Source of the DNA: Erythrobacter litoralis
GTDB taxonomy: Bacteria; Pseudomonadota; Alphaproteobacteria; Sphingomonadales; Sphingomonadaceae
DNA: 64,000 nucleotides
Direction of reading: 5' to 3'
Assembly (NCBI RefSeq): GCF_001719165.1
Contig: NZ_CP017057.1
Location: 1,550,001-1,614,000, forward strand
The position numbers and the translations under genes are program-made. A model generated the notes under the pieces. It saw only the letters and a list, made by a program, of their open reading frames with translations. It was not told the origin of the DNA and made no database searches. The stretch's first letter is position 1; each line of letters opens with the position of its first letter. Shown piece by piece: positions 40,384 through 49,306 of the stretch.

Positions 40384-41790
40384 TCAGGCCGCACGCGCAG
40401 GTAGGGGGTCGGTCGAGCCGAGCACCTCTTCGGAAATGCGGCGGATGTTCACCTGCGCCTTCAATCGCGCTCCAAGCAGCGCCGTGCCTGAAACCTTGCG
40501 CTGGACGAACAGCGTCTCGATCGGCGGGAAGGCCCAGGTGTCCTTGTCCTGCGCGATCGCATAGCCTTCGTCGCGCAGCAGCGGCACGAAGGCGCGGTCG
40601 CCGAAATCGAACGGCTTGTCCTCGCGCATTTCATTGATGACGATGTCGATCATTCGGTTGACGCGTTCGGGGTGTTTCTCGGCCACGATCGGCATCATGA
40701 AGCCGCTTTTGATGGTCGCCTTAAGAACCTCTTCGCGATTTCCCTCGAGCCCGGCCTCGAGCATGCGGCGGTAGCCGTTCGAGACGTCGGGATCGACCTC
40801 GCGGCAGGCCCCGAAATCGAGCAGGACGATTTCTCCCGTTTCGCGGCGATAGCGGTAATTGGCGAAATTGGGGTCGGTCTGCATAACGCCGAATTCGAAC
40901 AATTCGCGAGCGACCAGGCGCATCAGGCGGGCCATGACGGCATCGCGCTGTTCGGGCGTTTCCTCGCCGAGCGCCTCGATGCTGGACCCTTCCTCGAAGC
41001 TCATGGCGAGAATGTGCTCTCGCGTCAGACCCTCGTGGAGGAGCGGGACGACGAAGCCCGGCTCCCCTTCAAGGCGCTTGCGATAGAGCTCCATCTGCTC
41101 GCCTTCGCGATGATAGTCGGCTTCCTCGTGAAGCTGCTTCTTCGCGGCGGCCAGGAGCTTGTCGATTTCCAGTTCGGGCGGGGCGAATCCGGCGACGCGC
41201 AGCAGGGTCATGACATTGTCGACATCGCTGTCGATGCTTTTTGCCACGCCCGGATATTGCACCTTGATCGCGAGTTCCTCTCCATCGCGCGTCATCGCCT
41301 TGTGGACCTGACCGATGCTGGCGGCGGCTATCGGGCGGGGGTTGAACCACTTGAACTGGCGGCGCCAGTCATTGCCCCATTGCTCCTTCAGCACCTTGTC
41401 CAATTGGCGGGTGGGCATGAAGCTCGCCTGGTCGCGCAGCGTGGCGAGGATCTGGGAAAGCTCTGCGGGCAGGAAATCGCCCGCGTCCATGCTGATCATC
41501 TGGCCCATCTTCATCGCCGCGCCGCGAAGGTGGGATAGGCGGTCGGCAAGTCTGCGCGCATTGCCGGGGGTGAGGATCAGGTCGCGCGCCGAAATGCTCT
41601 CGCCGCTTGATATGCGGCGAGCGCCCTCGGCCATCATTCCGCCCGCAACGCCGCCAACAAGCTGGCTGAAGCTTGCAACCCGCGAGAACCTGCCAGACGG
41701 CACGGCGCGATGCCGACCGCGTTCCTCACGGGTCCAATTGGCTTCGGATTCGGCGATATTGCGATCGTCTTCGTCGGGGGAATCTGGCAC
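40384..41790 (-). CDS. ABC1/UbiB-family atypical kinase
   Basis: A 468-residue member of the AarF/UbiB/ADCK family, which supports ubiquinone synthesis or other lipid chemistry. The KxGQ helix is LRGAAMKMGQMIS near residue 90, the Ala-rich nucleotide loop is AAASIGQVH near 155, and the catalytic region is TDPNFANYRY and LLDFGACRE near 305-325. UbiB's C-terminal membrane helices are not obvious, so this is closer to the ADCK1/5-type soluble branch. The start is GTG at 41790. Substrate not known. Confidence 0.87.
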   Translation of the reverse strand: MPDSPDEDDRNIAESEANWTREERGRHRAVPSGRFSRVASFSQLVGGVAGGMMAEGARRISSGESISARDLILTPGNARRLADRLSHLRGAAMKMGQMISMDAGDFLPAELSQILATLRDQASFMPTRQLDKVLKEQWGNDWRRQFKWFNPRPIAAASIGQVHKAMTRDGEELAIKVQYPGVAKSIDSDVDNVMTLLRVAGFAPPELEIDKLLAAAKKQLHEEADYHREGEQMELYRKRLEGEPGFVVPLLHEGLTREHILAMSFEEGSSIEALGEETPEQRDAVMARLMRLVARELFEFGVMQTDPNFANYRYRRETGEIVLLDFGACREVDPDVSNGYRRMLEAGLEGNREEVLKATIKSGFMMPIVAEKHPERVNRMIDIVINEMREDKPFDFGDRAFVPLLRDEGYAIAQDKDTWAFPPIETLFVQRKVSGTALLGARLKAQVNIRRISEEVLGSTDPLPARAA

Positions 41791-41868
41791 GTGGCGGACC
41801 CTGTCGGTTCAATCTTCTGCTTCCCAACAGATGGGCCCCCAGGCGGTTCCACGCAAGGCGCGCGCCGG

Positions 41869-42642
41869 TCAGCTGATGCACAGCCCCCCGTCGACGGGCA
41901 GGGATTGCCCGGTGATATAGTCCGAATGGGACGACGCGAAGAACACCGCCAGCCCTTCGAGCCCTTCGTGATCCCCCGGTCGGCGCAGCGGTATGCGCTT
42001 TGCCATCCATTCTGCGAATTTGGGGTTGGCCGCGGCCGTGATGTCGGTCTCGTAGAAACCGAAAAGTAGCGCGTTCGCCGTGATCTGGTAGCGCGCCAGT
42101 TCGAACGCCGCCCCTCGGGTAAGGCCGTTGAGCGCGGCCTTTGAAGCGGCATAGTCGGAAGACTTGTTCACCCCCATGATCGACTGACCCGACGAAGTGG
42201 CGATCAGCTTTCCGCCCGGATCGCCGCTCTTCGCGCGCTCGATCATGTGGCGGGTGACATGCTTGTAGGTGAGGGCAGGCCCGCGTGCATTGACTGTCAT
42301 GACCCGGTCCCAGCCTTGCGATTCCATGTCCGGGATCGCCGTGCCCGAACCTGAAATTCCCGCATTAGCAAAACAGGCATCGACCCGCCCGAAAGCCTCG
42401 AGCGTGCGACCCATCGCCTCCTCGATCTGCGCTTCCTCAGCAACGTCGCAGGGCAGGGCGATAGCGTCGCCCGCATCGAGCGCGTGCAATTCGAGCAGTG
42501 CGTTCGCGTTCTTCTCTTCGCTCCGCGCCCAGATAGCGACATGCGCGCCCGCCTTGACGAGACCGCGCGCCATGCCGAGGCCGAGGCCGCCATTGCCGCC
42601 AGTGACGACCGCGACGCGGCCGGAAAGATCGAACAGGTTCAT
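41869..42642 (-). CDS. short-chain dehydrogenase/reductase
   Basis: A classical NAD(P)-dependent SDR of 257 residues. The cofactor loop is VVTGGNGGLGLGMA near residue 13, with NAG in CFANAGISG near 90, Ser in TSSGQS near 148 and YAASK near 161. The C-terminal LPVDGGLCIS is typical. The start at 42642 gives MNLFDLSGRVAVVTG; upstream codons are not family-like. Substrate not predictable. It lies 78 bases before the ABC1 gene on the same strand. Confidence 0.92.
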   Translation of the reverse strand: MNLFDLSGRVAVVTGGNGGLGLGMARGLVKAGAHVAIWARSEEKNANALLELHALDAGDAIALPCDVAEEAQIEEAMGRTLEAFGRVDACFANAGISGSGTAIPDMESQGWDRVMTVNARGPALTYKHVTRHMIERAKSGDPGGKLIATSSGQSIMGVNKSSDYAASKAALNGLTRGAAFELARYQITANALLFGFYETDITAAANPKFAEWMAKRIPLRRPGDHEGLEGLAVFFASSHSDYITGQSLPVDGGLCIS

Positions 42643-42719
42643 GAATACCCGACTGCCGCAATCACGCTTGTGGGGCAAGCGGGTGGAACCGCTCGGGCCA
42701 TTATGTATTTTGGCAGGTC

Positions 42720-43214
42720 ATGCACGGACACAAAACGCTCACTCCCGCTGCCCGCTGGCTTGGCTATGCGGGCCTTCTTCCCCAGATCATCTGTCTTGGG
42801 CTGGCGCTCGCCGAACCCGGCATGGGGCAGGGTGCGGGGACAGGATCGGGATGGGGCTATGTCGCGCTCGCGGCGGGCTTTGCCTATGCGACCGCGATCT
42901 TCAGCTTTCTGGGCGGGGTGTGGTGGGGACAGGCCATCGCGCATTCCTTCGACCGCCCCGTCGGGGCCGGCGCCTATATCATCGCCGTCATGCCCAGCCT
43001 GCTGGCGGTCGCCCTGTTCCTTCCCTGGACTTTCGGTTGGGACTGGCCCGGCCCGGCGCTGCTGTTTCTTGGAGCGCTTATCGCGCTTTCTCCCTTGGTT
43101 GACCGCGCACTCGGCTTTGCCTCGCGTGATTTCCTCAGCCTGCGCATCCAGCTTTCCGCAGGGCTTGGCCTGCTCACGATGGCGCTCGGCGTCGTGGCCG
43201 AACGACTGGTGTGA
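42720..43214 (+). CDS. DUF3429 family membrane protein
   Basis: A 164-residue protein with about five hydrophobic helices and the family's FLGGVWWGQAIAHS near residue 63. DUF3429 proteins are small inner-membrane proteins of unknown function in proteobacteria. It is divergent from the SDR gene and 59 bases upstream of the E1-like gene. Confidence 0.83.
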   Translation: MHGHKTLTPAARWLGYAGLLPQIICLGLALAEPGMGQGAGTGSGWGYVALAAGFAYATAIFSFLGGVWWGQAIAHSFDRPVGAGAYIIAVMPSLLAVALFLPWTFGWDWPGPALLFLGALIALSPLVDRALGFASRDFLSLRIQLSAGLGLLTMALGVVAERLV

Positions 43215-43273
43215 ATTCCGTCCCTCGGGAGCGATTGTCGCCGCGTTCAGGCTCGGCTACCGCCCTCTAAGAC

Positions 43274-45622
43274 ATGTCCACATCGACCGAAAATACCGCT
43301 CACCTGACGGAACGCACGGCGCTGCTCGAAGCGCTCGACGAACGGCTGCGCTGGCTGTCCGCATGGACCGTGCACAACGCCAACAACATTCGCGAAAAGC
43401 GCGACGGTCTGAAAGTCGGCGGGCACCAGGCATCCTGCTCTTCGATGACGGCGATCATGGCCGCGCTCTATTTCCATGCGCTGCGTCCGCAGGACAAGGT
43501 GGCGGTCAAGCCTCACGCCTCGCCCGTCCTGCACGCGATCCATTACCTGCTGGGCGAACAGACCCGCGAAAAGCTCGAAAGCTTCCGCGGACTGGGCGGC
43601 GCGCAGTCCTATCCTTCTCGGACCAAGGACACGATCCCCGTGGATTTCTCGACTGGTTCGGTCGGGCTCGGCGTGGCGATCACGGCCTTTTCCAGCCTCG
43701 TGCAGGATTACCTCATCGCCCACGGCCAGATGCGCGACGAGGATGCCGGGCGCATGATCGCGCTGATGGGCGATGCCGAACTCGATGAAGGCAATATCTA
43801 CGAATGCCTGATCGAGGGTTACAAGCATGACCTGAGGAATTGCTGGTGGATCGTCGACTACAACCGCCAGAGCCTCGATGCGACGACTGCGGACCGGATG
43901 TTCCGCCGTTTCGACGACATTTTCGAGACCTGCGGGTGGCGGGTCATCACGCTAAAGCACGGCAAGCTGCTGCGCGAGGCGTTCGCAAGGCCTGGCGGCA
44001 GGGCGCTCGAGGAATGGATCGAGAACTGCCCCAATGCCGATTTCGCCGCGCTCACCTATCTTGGCGGAGAGGCCTGGCGCGAGCGACTGATGAAGGACAT
44101 CGGCAGGAAGCGCGGAGTGGCCGCTCTTCTCGCTTCCTATGACGACCCTGCGCTCGCCCGGCTGATGACCAATCTCGGGGGGCATTGCATCGACACGCTG
44201 ATCGAGGCCTTCGATCGCATGGACGACGAACGCCCGACCTTGCTCATCGCCTACACGGTCAAGGGCTACGGCCTGCCGCTGGCCGGCCACAAGGACAACC
44301 ATTCGGGCATGATGAGCACCGCGCAGATAGAGGGCCTGCGCGCCGATCTCGGCATTGGCGAGGGCCAGGAATGGGATAAGTGGGCGGGATTGGGCGAAAA
44401 TCTCGCGGGCGCGCTCGAGGCCTTCATTGCGGACAGTCCCATCGCCGGCAAACGCCGCGAGCACCGTGCACCCGCGATCAAGCTGCCCGAACACCTGCCC
44501 GTGCCGAAGGGCGAGAGCCTGTCGACGCAGGCGGCATTCGGCAAGATCCTCCATGATCTGGCGAAGACCGACAGCGAGCTTGCCGACCGGATCGTAACCA
44601 CCGCGCCCGATGTGACCCAGACAACCAATCTCGGCGCTTTCGTCAACCAGCGCGGCCTGTTCCGGAGGCAGGAACTGGCCGATGTGTTCCAGCGCTCGAA
44701 GATCCCCTCGGCTCAGAAGTGGTCTGCTCACGGCGCTGGCCAGCACATCGAACTCGGCATTGCGGAGAACAATTTCTTCCTCCTGCTCGCCTCGCTTGGC
44801 CTGTCGGCGCAGCATTTCGGGACGCGGCTTATGCCAGTGGGGACGGTCTATGACCCGTTCATCGCGCGCGGTCTCGATGCGCTGAATTACGGCTGTTACC
44901 AGGATGCGCGGTTCCTGCTTGTGGGAACGCCTTCGGGCATCACGCTCGCTGGTGAAGGCGGTGCGCACCAGTCGATCAACACCCCGTTGATCGGGATGGG
45001 ACAGCCCAATCTCGATTCTTTCGAGCCCGCCTTCGCCGATGAGGTGGTGCTGATGATGCGCCATGCCTTCGAGCGACTGCAGGCCGAGGACGGCGCGTCG
45101 GTCTATCTTCGGCTCACCACGCGATCGATCGCTCAGGAAGAACGTCAAGATGCGCTTTGGGAAGAGGGCGCGCTCAAGGGTGCCTACTGGCTTCGCAAGC
45201 CCGCAGCAGGCGCCGACGCGGCTATCGTCTATTGCGGGGCGGTGGCGCCCGAAGCGCTCGAAGCCTGGGAAACCCTGCGCGATGACCTGCCGGGAATTGG
45301 CTTGCTGGGAGTCACCTCGCCCGACCTGCTCCACCGCGACTGGAGCGCCGCTCGCGCCGCTCGCTGGAATGGCGGTAAACGGTCGGTCAGCCATGTCGAG
45401 CGCCTGCTCGGCCAGCTCGCCCCGGGTGCGGGACTAGTGACCGTGCTCGATGGCTCGCCTGCGGCGTTGTCCTGGCTGGGCGCAGTGCGCGGCCAGCGGG
45501 TCAGCCCGTTGGGCGTCGACCGTTTCGGCCAGACCGGCGACCTCATCGATCTGCAGCGCACCTACAGGCTGGATGCCGAAGCGATCATCGATGCCGTGGC
45601 GGAGCTTTTCCTGCCGGATTAA
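43274..45622 (+). CDS. AceE/MdeB-like thiamine-dependent E1 (2-oxoacid dehydrogenase type)
   Basis: A 782-residue thiamine-diphosphate enzyme built like homodimeric E1 rather than like transketolase. N-terminal GGHQASCSSM near residue 48, thiamine motif GDAELDEGNIYE ending in VDYNRQSLD (AceE has GDGEMDE), ELGIAENNFF near 495 and GEGGAHQSINTP near 560. Related proteins include AceE (pyruvate) and MdeB (2-oxobutyrate). No E2 or E3 lies beside it, and this window has a separate PdhA/PdhB E1. The substrate is therefore open. Its stop overlaps the convergent MFS stop by four bases (TTAA). Confidence 0.82.
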   Translation: MSTSTENTAHLTERTALLEALDERLRWLSAWTVHNANNIREKRDGLKVGGHQASCSSMTAIMAALYFHALRPQDKVAVKPHASPVLHAIHYLLGEQTREKLESFRGLGGAQSYPSRTKDTIPVDFSTGSVGLGVAITAFSSLVQDYLIAHGQMRDEDAGRMIALMGDAELDEGNIYECLIEGYKHDLRNCWWIVDYNRQSLDATTADRMFRRFDDIFETCGWRVITLKHGKLLREAFARPGGRALEEWIENCPNADFAALTYLGGEAWRERLMKDIGRKRGVAALLASYDDPALARLMTNLGGHCIDTLIEAFDRMDDERPTLLIAYTVKGYGLPLAGHKDNHSGMMSTAQIEGLRADLGIGEGQEWDKWAGLGENLAGALEAFIADSPIAGKRREHRAPAIKLPEHLPVPKGESLSTQAAFGKILHDLAKTDSELADRIVTTAPDVTQTTNLGAFVNQRGLFRRQELADVFQRSKIPSAQKWSAHGAGQHIELGIAENNFFLLLASLGLSAQHFGTRLMPVGTVYDPFIARGLDALNYGCYQDARFLLVGTPSGITLAGEGGAHQSINTPLIGMGQPNLDSFEPAFADEVVLMMRHAFERLQAEDGASVYLRLTTRSIAQEERQDALWEEGALKGAYWLRKPAAGADAAIVYCGAVAPEALEAWETLRDDLPGIGLLGVTSPDLLHRDWSAARAARWNGGKRSVSHVERLLGQLAPGAGLVTVLDGSPAALSWLGAVRGQRVSPLGVDRFGQTGDLIDLQRTYRLDAEAIIDAVAELFLPD

Positions 45623-46824
45623 CCGCGCCGCCTGGCATGGAATGAAAGTGCCGACAGGGTGACGACGCATAGTGAGATCACGACCAGCATCGCCGACGTG
45701 CCGGCCCAGCCTCCCCAATCGTAGACCGCCGGCCCGAGCAGGCTGCCGAGCGCGCCGCCAAGGAACATGATGACGATGTAGATGGTCGTCAGCCGTGTGC
45801 GTATCGCAGGCTCTAGAGAAAGAAAGGTCATGCGTCCGGTCACGTCGATCGTCGGACCGACCATGTTGACCACCACCAGAGGCACGACAATGCCCCAGAC
45901 GCTCCAGCCGAACGGGTAGAGAAGCGCGAGGCCGACCGCGGACACGCTGGCTGCCATGACCCGGGCGCGGCGCGCGCCGATCCGGTCGGCGAGCCGGCCC
46001 AGCCGCGGAGTGGTGACGATGCTGACCGCCGCCAGCCCCGCAAGATAACCGACGACGTCCACTCCATATCCGAGTTCAGGGCTGGTGAGGTGCAGGGCGA
46101 GCGCCAGCCACACGGCGGTGAAAGTCGCGAAATTGAGACCCTGGATCAGCGCCGAGACCAGCATGTCACGGTTTTCCCTCGCTAGCGCGAAGACCGAACC
46201 GAGCAGCGCGCCGTAACTACCCGAAGGACGCTTGGCCGCCGTCCCATCGCTTTTCATGGCAAGAGGGAGCGCCAGCGTTACCGCTGCCATGACCGCGAAG
46301 GCGCACCAGTAAACAGCCCGCCACCCGAAGCGTTCGGCGACCACACCCGCGCCCACGCGCGCGACGAGGATGCCGAAGATAACGCCCACCGTCAGCAGCG
46401 CGGTAACTTGCCCGAGCCGAGCCGGCGCGACCCGTTTCGAGGCGAAGGCGGGGATCAGGTAGGGCGCGATGGTGACGAAGCCGAGCAGGGTCGAGGCCGC
46501 GGTGAACAGTGCGAAGTCCCGCGCTAGCGCCATGCCGAGCATGAAGATGCTCTGGAGCGTGACGAACAGGATGCACAGTGTGCGGTTCGAATAGCGGTCG
46601 CCCAGCGGCAGCAGCAGGAAGATGCCGAGCGCGAGCGCCAGCTGGTTGAGCGCAGGGACGATCCCGATCCGCGCCTCGCTGACCGCGAAACTCGCTGCGA
46701 CCTCACCGATGATCGGATGGATGTAGTAGGCATTCGCCGTCACCACCGCGACCGTCACCGCGAGCGCGTATTCCTGCGTGCGGCTGAGGTGGTCGGTAGC
46801 GGTGTCGGCAGTCGCGGCGTTCAA
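45619..46824 (-). CDS. MFS transporter
   Basis: A 401-residue protein with about 12 hydrophobic helices in two halves and an MFS loop signature (LGDRYSNRTLCI near residue 73; GRLADRIGARRARV near 268). Its TTG start overlaps the stop of the dehalogenase gene as TTGA, suggesting coupled translation and a related role, such as import or export of the dehalogenase substrate or product. Specificity cannot be read from sequence. Confidence 0.86.
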   Translation of the reverse strand: MNAATADTATDHLSRTQEYALAVTVAVVTANAYYIHPIIGEVAASFAVSEARIGIVPALNQLALALGIFLLLPLGDRYSNRTLCILFVTLQSIFMLGMALARDFALFTAASTLLGFVTIAPYLIPAFASKRVAPARLGQVTALLTVGVIFGILVARVGAGVVAERFGWRAVYWCAFAVMAAVTLALPLAMKSDGTAAKRPSGSYGALLGSVFALARENRDMLVSALIQGLNFATFTAVWLALALHLTSPELGYGVDVVGYLAGLAAVSIVTTPRLGRLADRIGARRARVMAASVSAVGLALLYPFGWSVWGIVVPLVVVNMVGPTIDVTGRMTFLSLEPAIRTRLTTIYIVIMFLGGALGSLLGPAVYDWGGWAGTSAMLVVISLCVVTLSALSFHARRRG

Positions 46825-47735
46825 GCGAGGAATCCGGCCCTTTTCGCAGTGTCGATCACACCTTGAGCGAGCTCTGCGGGGCGATCTTCCTGACAGAAAT
46901 GGCCGCAGGTGGGGAGGATCTCGTGCGGCATGTCACCAGCGCCCTTGATCCGCTCCGCAAGTGTCTCGCCAAGCCCGCCTGTCACCGGGTCGTCGGCACC
47001 GAAAAGGGTGAGGAAGGGCCTCTCGAAAGCGGCCAGACCGACCCAGGCGCGCTGGTTCTGCTCGATACCGTCCATCCCGTCCTCCACCGGGACCAGCGCC
47101 GGGAACGCGCGTGCGCCCGCCTTGCTCGGTTCGTCGGGGAAGGGGGCATCGTAGGCCGCGATCTCGGCTTCACTGCGAGGGGTCACGGTGGCCCGGTCAA
47201 TCAGGGCGCCGATCAGGAAATCGGGTGAGGATTTCGCGAATTCGCGCCACGCGATGAAGGTAGGCGAGGGCGTGCCGCCGGTCGGGAGGAAGGTGTTCGA
47301 CGCGACCACGCAAGCGAAGCGATCCGGCTCTTCTCCCACCATTCGCAGGCCAAGCAAACCGCCCCAATCCTGACAGAACAGTGCGGCGGGCGCCGGGCAG
47401 ACCGCATCGCGCCATTGCCTGAGCCAGGAAATGTGCCGGTCGTAGGTATAGAAGGCTATGTCGTCGGGCTTGTCGCTCTTGCCGAAGCCGATGAGATCGG
47501 GTGCGATCACCCGAAACCCGGCGTCGATCAGCGGCGGGATCATCTTGCGGTAAAGGAAGCTCCAACTCGGCTCGCCATGGAAGAGCAGGACGGGAGGGGC
47601 ATCCTTCGGCCCTTCGTCGAGATAGTGCATCCGGGCGCGATGGCCTTCGCCAAGATCGATTTCCAGCCAGTTCTCGGCGAATGGGTAATCGGGAAGCTCG
47701 GCGAAACGCGCTGGGTCGGCGGTCAGGATTTCCAT
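46821..47735 (-). CDS. haloalkane dehalogenase, DhlA-like (HLD-I)
   Basis: Hydrolyses carbon-halogen bonds to alcohol and halide. The 304-residue alpha/beta hydrolase has the DhlA-type set: Glu55-containing HGEPSWSFLYRKM, nucleophile Asp123 with halide-binding Trp124 in CQDWGGLLGL, a cap Trp163 in FIAWREF matching the second halide Trp of DhlA, an acid in GADDP (248-249) and His279 in CGHFCQED. FGFGKSDKP-like IGFGKSDKP is also present. No signal peptide. It is followed with a four-base overlap by an MFS gene. Confidence 0.88.
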   Translation of the reverse strand: MEILTADPARFAELPDYPFAENWLEIDLGEGHRARMHYLDEGPKDAPPVLLFHGEPSWSFLYRKMIPPLIDAGFRVIAPDLIGFGKSDKPDDIAFYTYDRHISWLRQWRDAVCPAPAALFCQDWGGLLGLRMVGEEPDRFACVVASNTFLPTGGTPSPTFIAWREFAKSSPDFLIGALIDRATVTPRSEAEIAAYDAPFPDEPSKAGARAFPALVPVEDGMDGIEQNQRAWVGLAAFERPFLTLFGADDPVTGGLGETLAERIKGAGDMPHEILPTCGHFCQEDRPAELAQGVIDTAKRAGFLA

Positions 47736-47813
47736 GATTCTCGTCTCCCTTGTCGGGATTCGGGTAGCACGAAAAAACCGATCGGCCAGCGCCGCGGTGC
47801 GAATATGTCGTCT

Positions 47814-48683
47814 TCAGGCGGCTTTGCCGGGCTCGGATCCCAAGGGCACCTGCTCCTTGAAGGTATGGGTTATGTAGGGGAAGGGGATCTCGATCCCGGC
47901 TGCATCGAGTTCGCGCTTGATCGCACGGATCACCTGGTCGCGGTTCTCGATCGTCGCCGCGCCGGTCGAAGGCGCCCACCAGCGAACGTGGAAATCAACC
48001 GAGGAGGAATTGAACTCGTGAGCGAGGATCTGGATCGGCTTGTCATCGACGACGTTATCGACGCCTTCGATTGCCTTGCGGATCGCGGCATCGGCCGCAT
48101 CGAGATCGGTGTCGTAGGCCACGCCCACCATCACGTCGTAGCGGCGCACATCCTGGTCGGTCCATATCTCTACCGGGTTCATGAACAGCATCGAATTGGG
48201 CATGATCGTAAGCTCGCCGGAGAAATGCCGGATGTAGGTTTCGCGCAGCGCGATATGCTCCACCGTGCCGAGCACGCCCTCGCATTCGATCGTGTCGCCC
48301 ACACGCATTTTCTTGCGCAGCATGATGAGGACGCCGGCGAGAAAATTCTCGAAGATGTCCTTGAATGCAAAACCGATCGCGACCGATCCGACGCCAAGCC
48401 CGGCAACGAGGCTTGCGGGCGAGAGATCCGGGATCATCACGATCGCGGCGGTGAGAAGCCCGCCCAGCCATACGCCAAGCCGGACCAGGCGGTCGATCAG
48501 GCTTCGCAGGCTGGGCCGCAATTCCGCCTTGCCGACGAGAGCACCCGCAATCCTTCCGGCGCCTTTCGAGACGATCCATGTAAGAACGATCACGACCAGC
48601 CCGATCGCGACGGATGGAAGGCTCGCGATAAGCCCTGCGGTCATTTCACTCGTCTGGTTTTGAAGTATGTCGATAATCTGCAT
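47814..48683 (-). CDS. mscS: small-conductance mechanosensitive channel, MscS type
   Basis: Opens under membrane tension to release solutes during hypo-osmotic shock. The 289-residue protein has three helices, the third being the pore-lining, Gly/Ala-rich LVAGLGVGSVAIGFAFKD near residue 90. It is followed by the beta domain (RVGDTIECEGVLGTVEHI) and an alpha/beta C-terminal vestibule domain. Length and order match E. coli MscS (286). It is divergent from ftsB; a palindrome AACATATGTT (48726-48735) lies between them. Confidence 0.93.
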   Translation of the reverse strand: MQIIDILQNQTSEMTAGLIASLPSVAIGLVVIVLTWIVSKGAGRIAGALVGKAELRPSLRSLIDRLVRLGVWLGGLLTAAIVMIPDLSPASLVAGLGVGSVAIGFAFKDIFENFLAGVLIMLRKKMRVGDTIECEGVLGTVEHIALRETYIRHFSGELTIMPNSMLFMNPVEIWTDQDVRRYDVMVGVAYDTDLDAADAAIRKAIEGVDNVVDDKPIQILAHEFNSSSVDFHVRWWAPSTGAATIENRDQVIRAIKRELDAAGIEIPFPYITHTFKEQVPLGSEPGKAA

Positions 48684-48850
48684 GGGATCCCCTGATGTTC
48701 CTGCCTCTCACAATCGGTTCGGAGCAACATATGTTCCTCGCCGCACGCATGCTTCGGGTCGAATGCAATTCGGCGGGTCGATGCGACTTTCGCTTGCGGG
48801 GCGCTGCCAAGTGTGATTCTGTGGCTCAGGAAGGTGTTTCGAGAGGCATC

Positions 48851-49147
48851 ATGCGAGCTGTGGTGAAAGAGCAGGCAAAGCAGGGCGTGGCGCTTGCGCT
48901 GCTGCTCGTGCTGGGCGGTTTCGCCATTGCCGGCCCGACGGGACTGCTCGCCTGGTCGGAAAACCTCTCTGCGCTCGAGGTTCGAGAGACGCGCATCGCA
49001 CAGCTCGAGGCGCGTCGTGATGCGCTTGCGAACCGGGTCTACCTGCTCGATCCCGAAGCGGCCGATCCCGACCTTGCGAGCGAGCTCGTGCGGCGCAATC
49101 TCGGTGTGATGCACGCCGATGAGGTGGTCATTACCCTCGAGGATTGA
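48851..49147 (+). CDS. ftsB: septum formation initiator FtsB/DivIC-like
   Basis: A 98-residue bitopic protein: a basic N-terminus, one membrane helix near residues 12-30, then a coiled coil (RIAQLEARRDALANRVYLLD) and a short C-terminal tail. This is the FtsB/DivIC family, which bridges FtsQ and FtsL at the division septum. The ATG at 48851 has GAGAGG upstream. Its place before pdhA is common in alphaproteobacteria. Confidence 0.9.
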   Translation: MRAVVKEQAKQGVALALLLVLGGFAIAGPTGLLAWSENLSALEVRETRIAQLEARRDALANRVYLLDPEAADPDLASELVRRNLGVMHADEVVITLED

Positions 49148-49306
49148 GCGGACCGGCCCGCAGCCTCTGCGGTTCCATTTCCTAAAGGCCACACCCCGCT
49201 GCAACGCATTGCGCACCGCCCCTTCCCGTGCCTATAGGGCGCATCGAGAGAGACCGCGCGCCTCCACCCCTGCACGCGCGCATCACGCAAGAGAGGAATT
49301 CGCCCC

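Noticed and set aside
48684..48850. EcfG-type general stress promoter (GGAAC...CGTT) before mscS
   Set aside because: GGAAC is present on the minus strand, but the second element reads CGAT rather than CGTT; not a convincing match.
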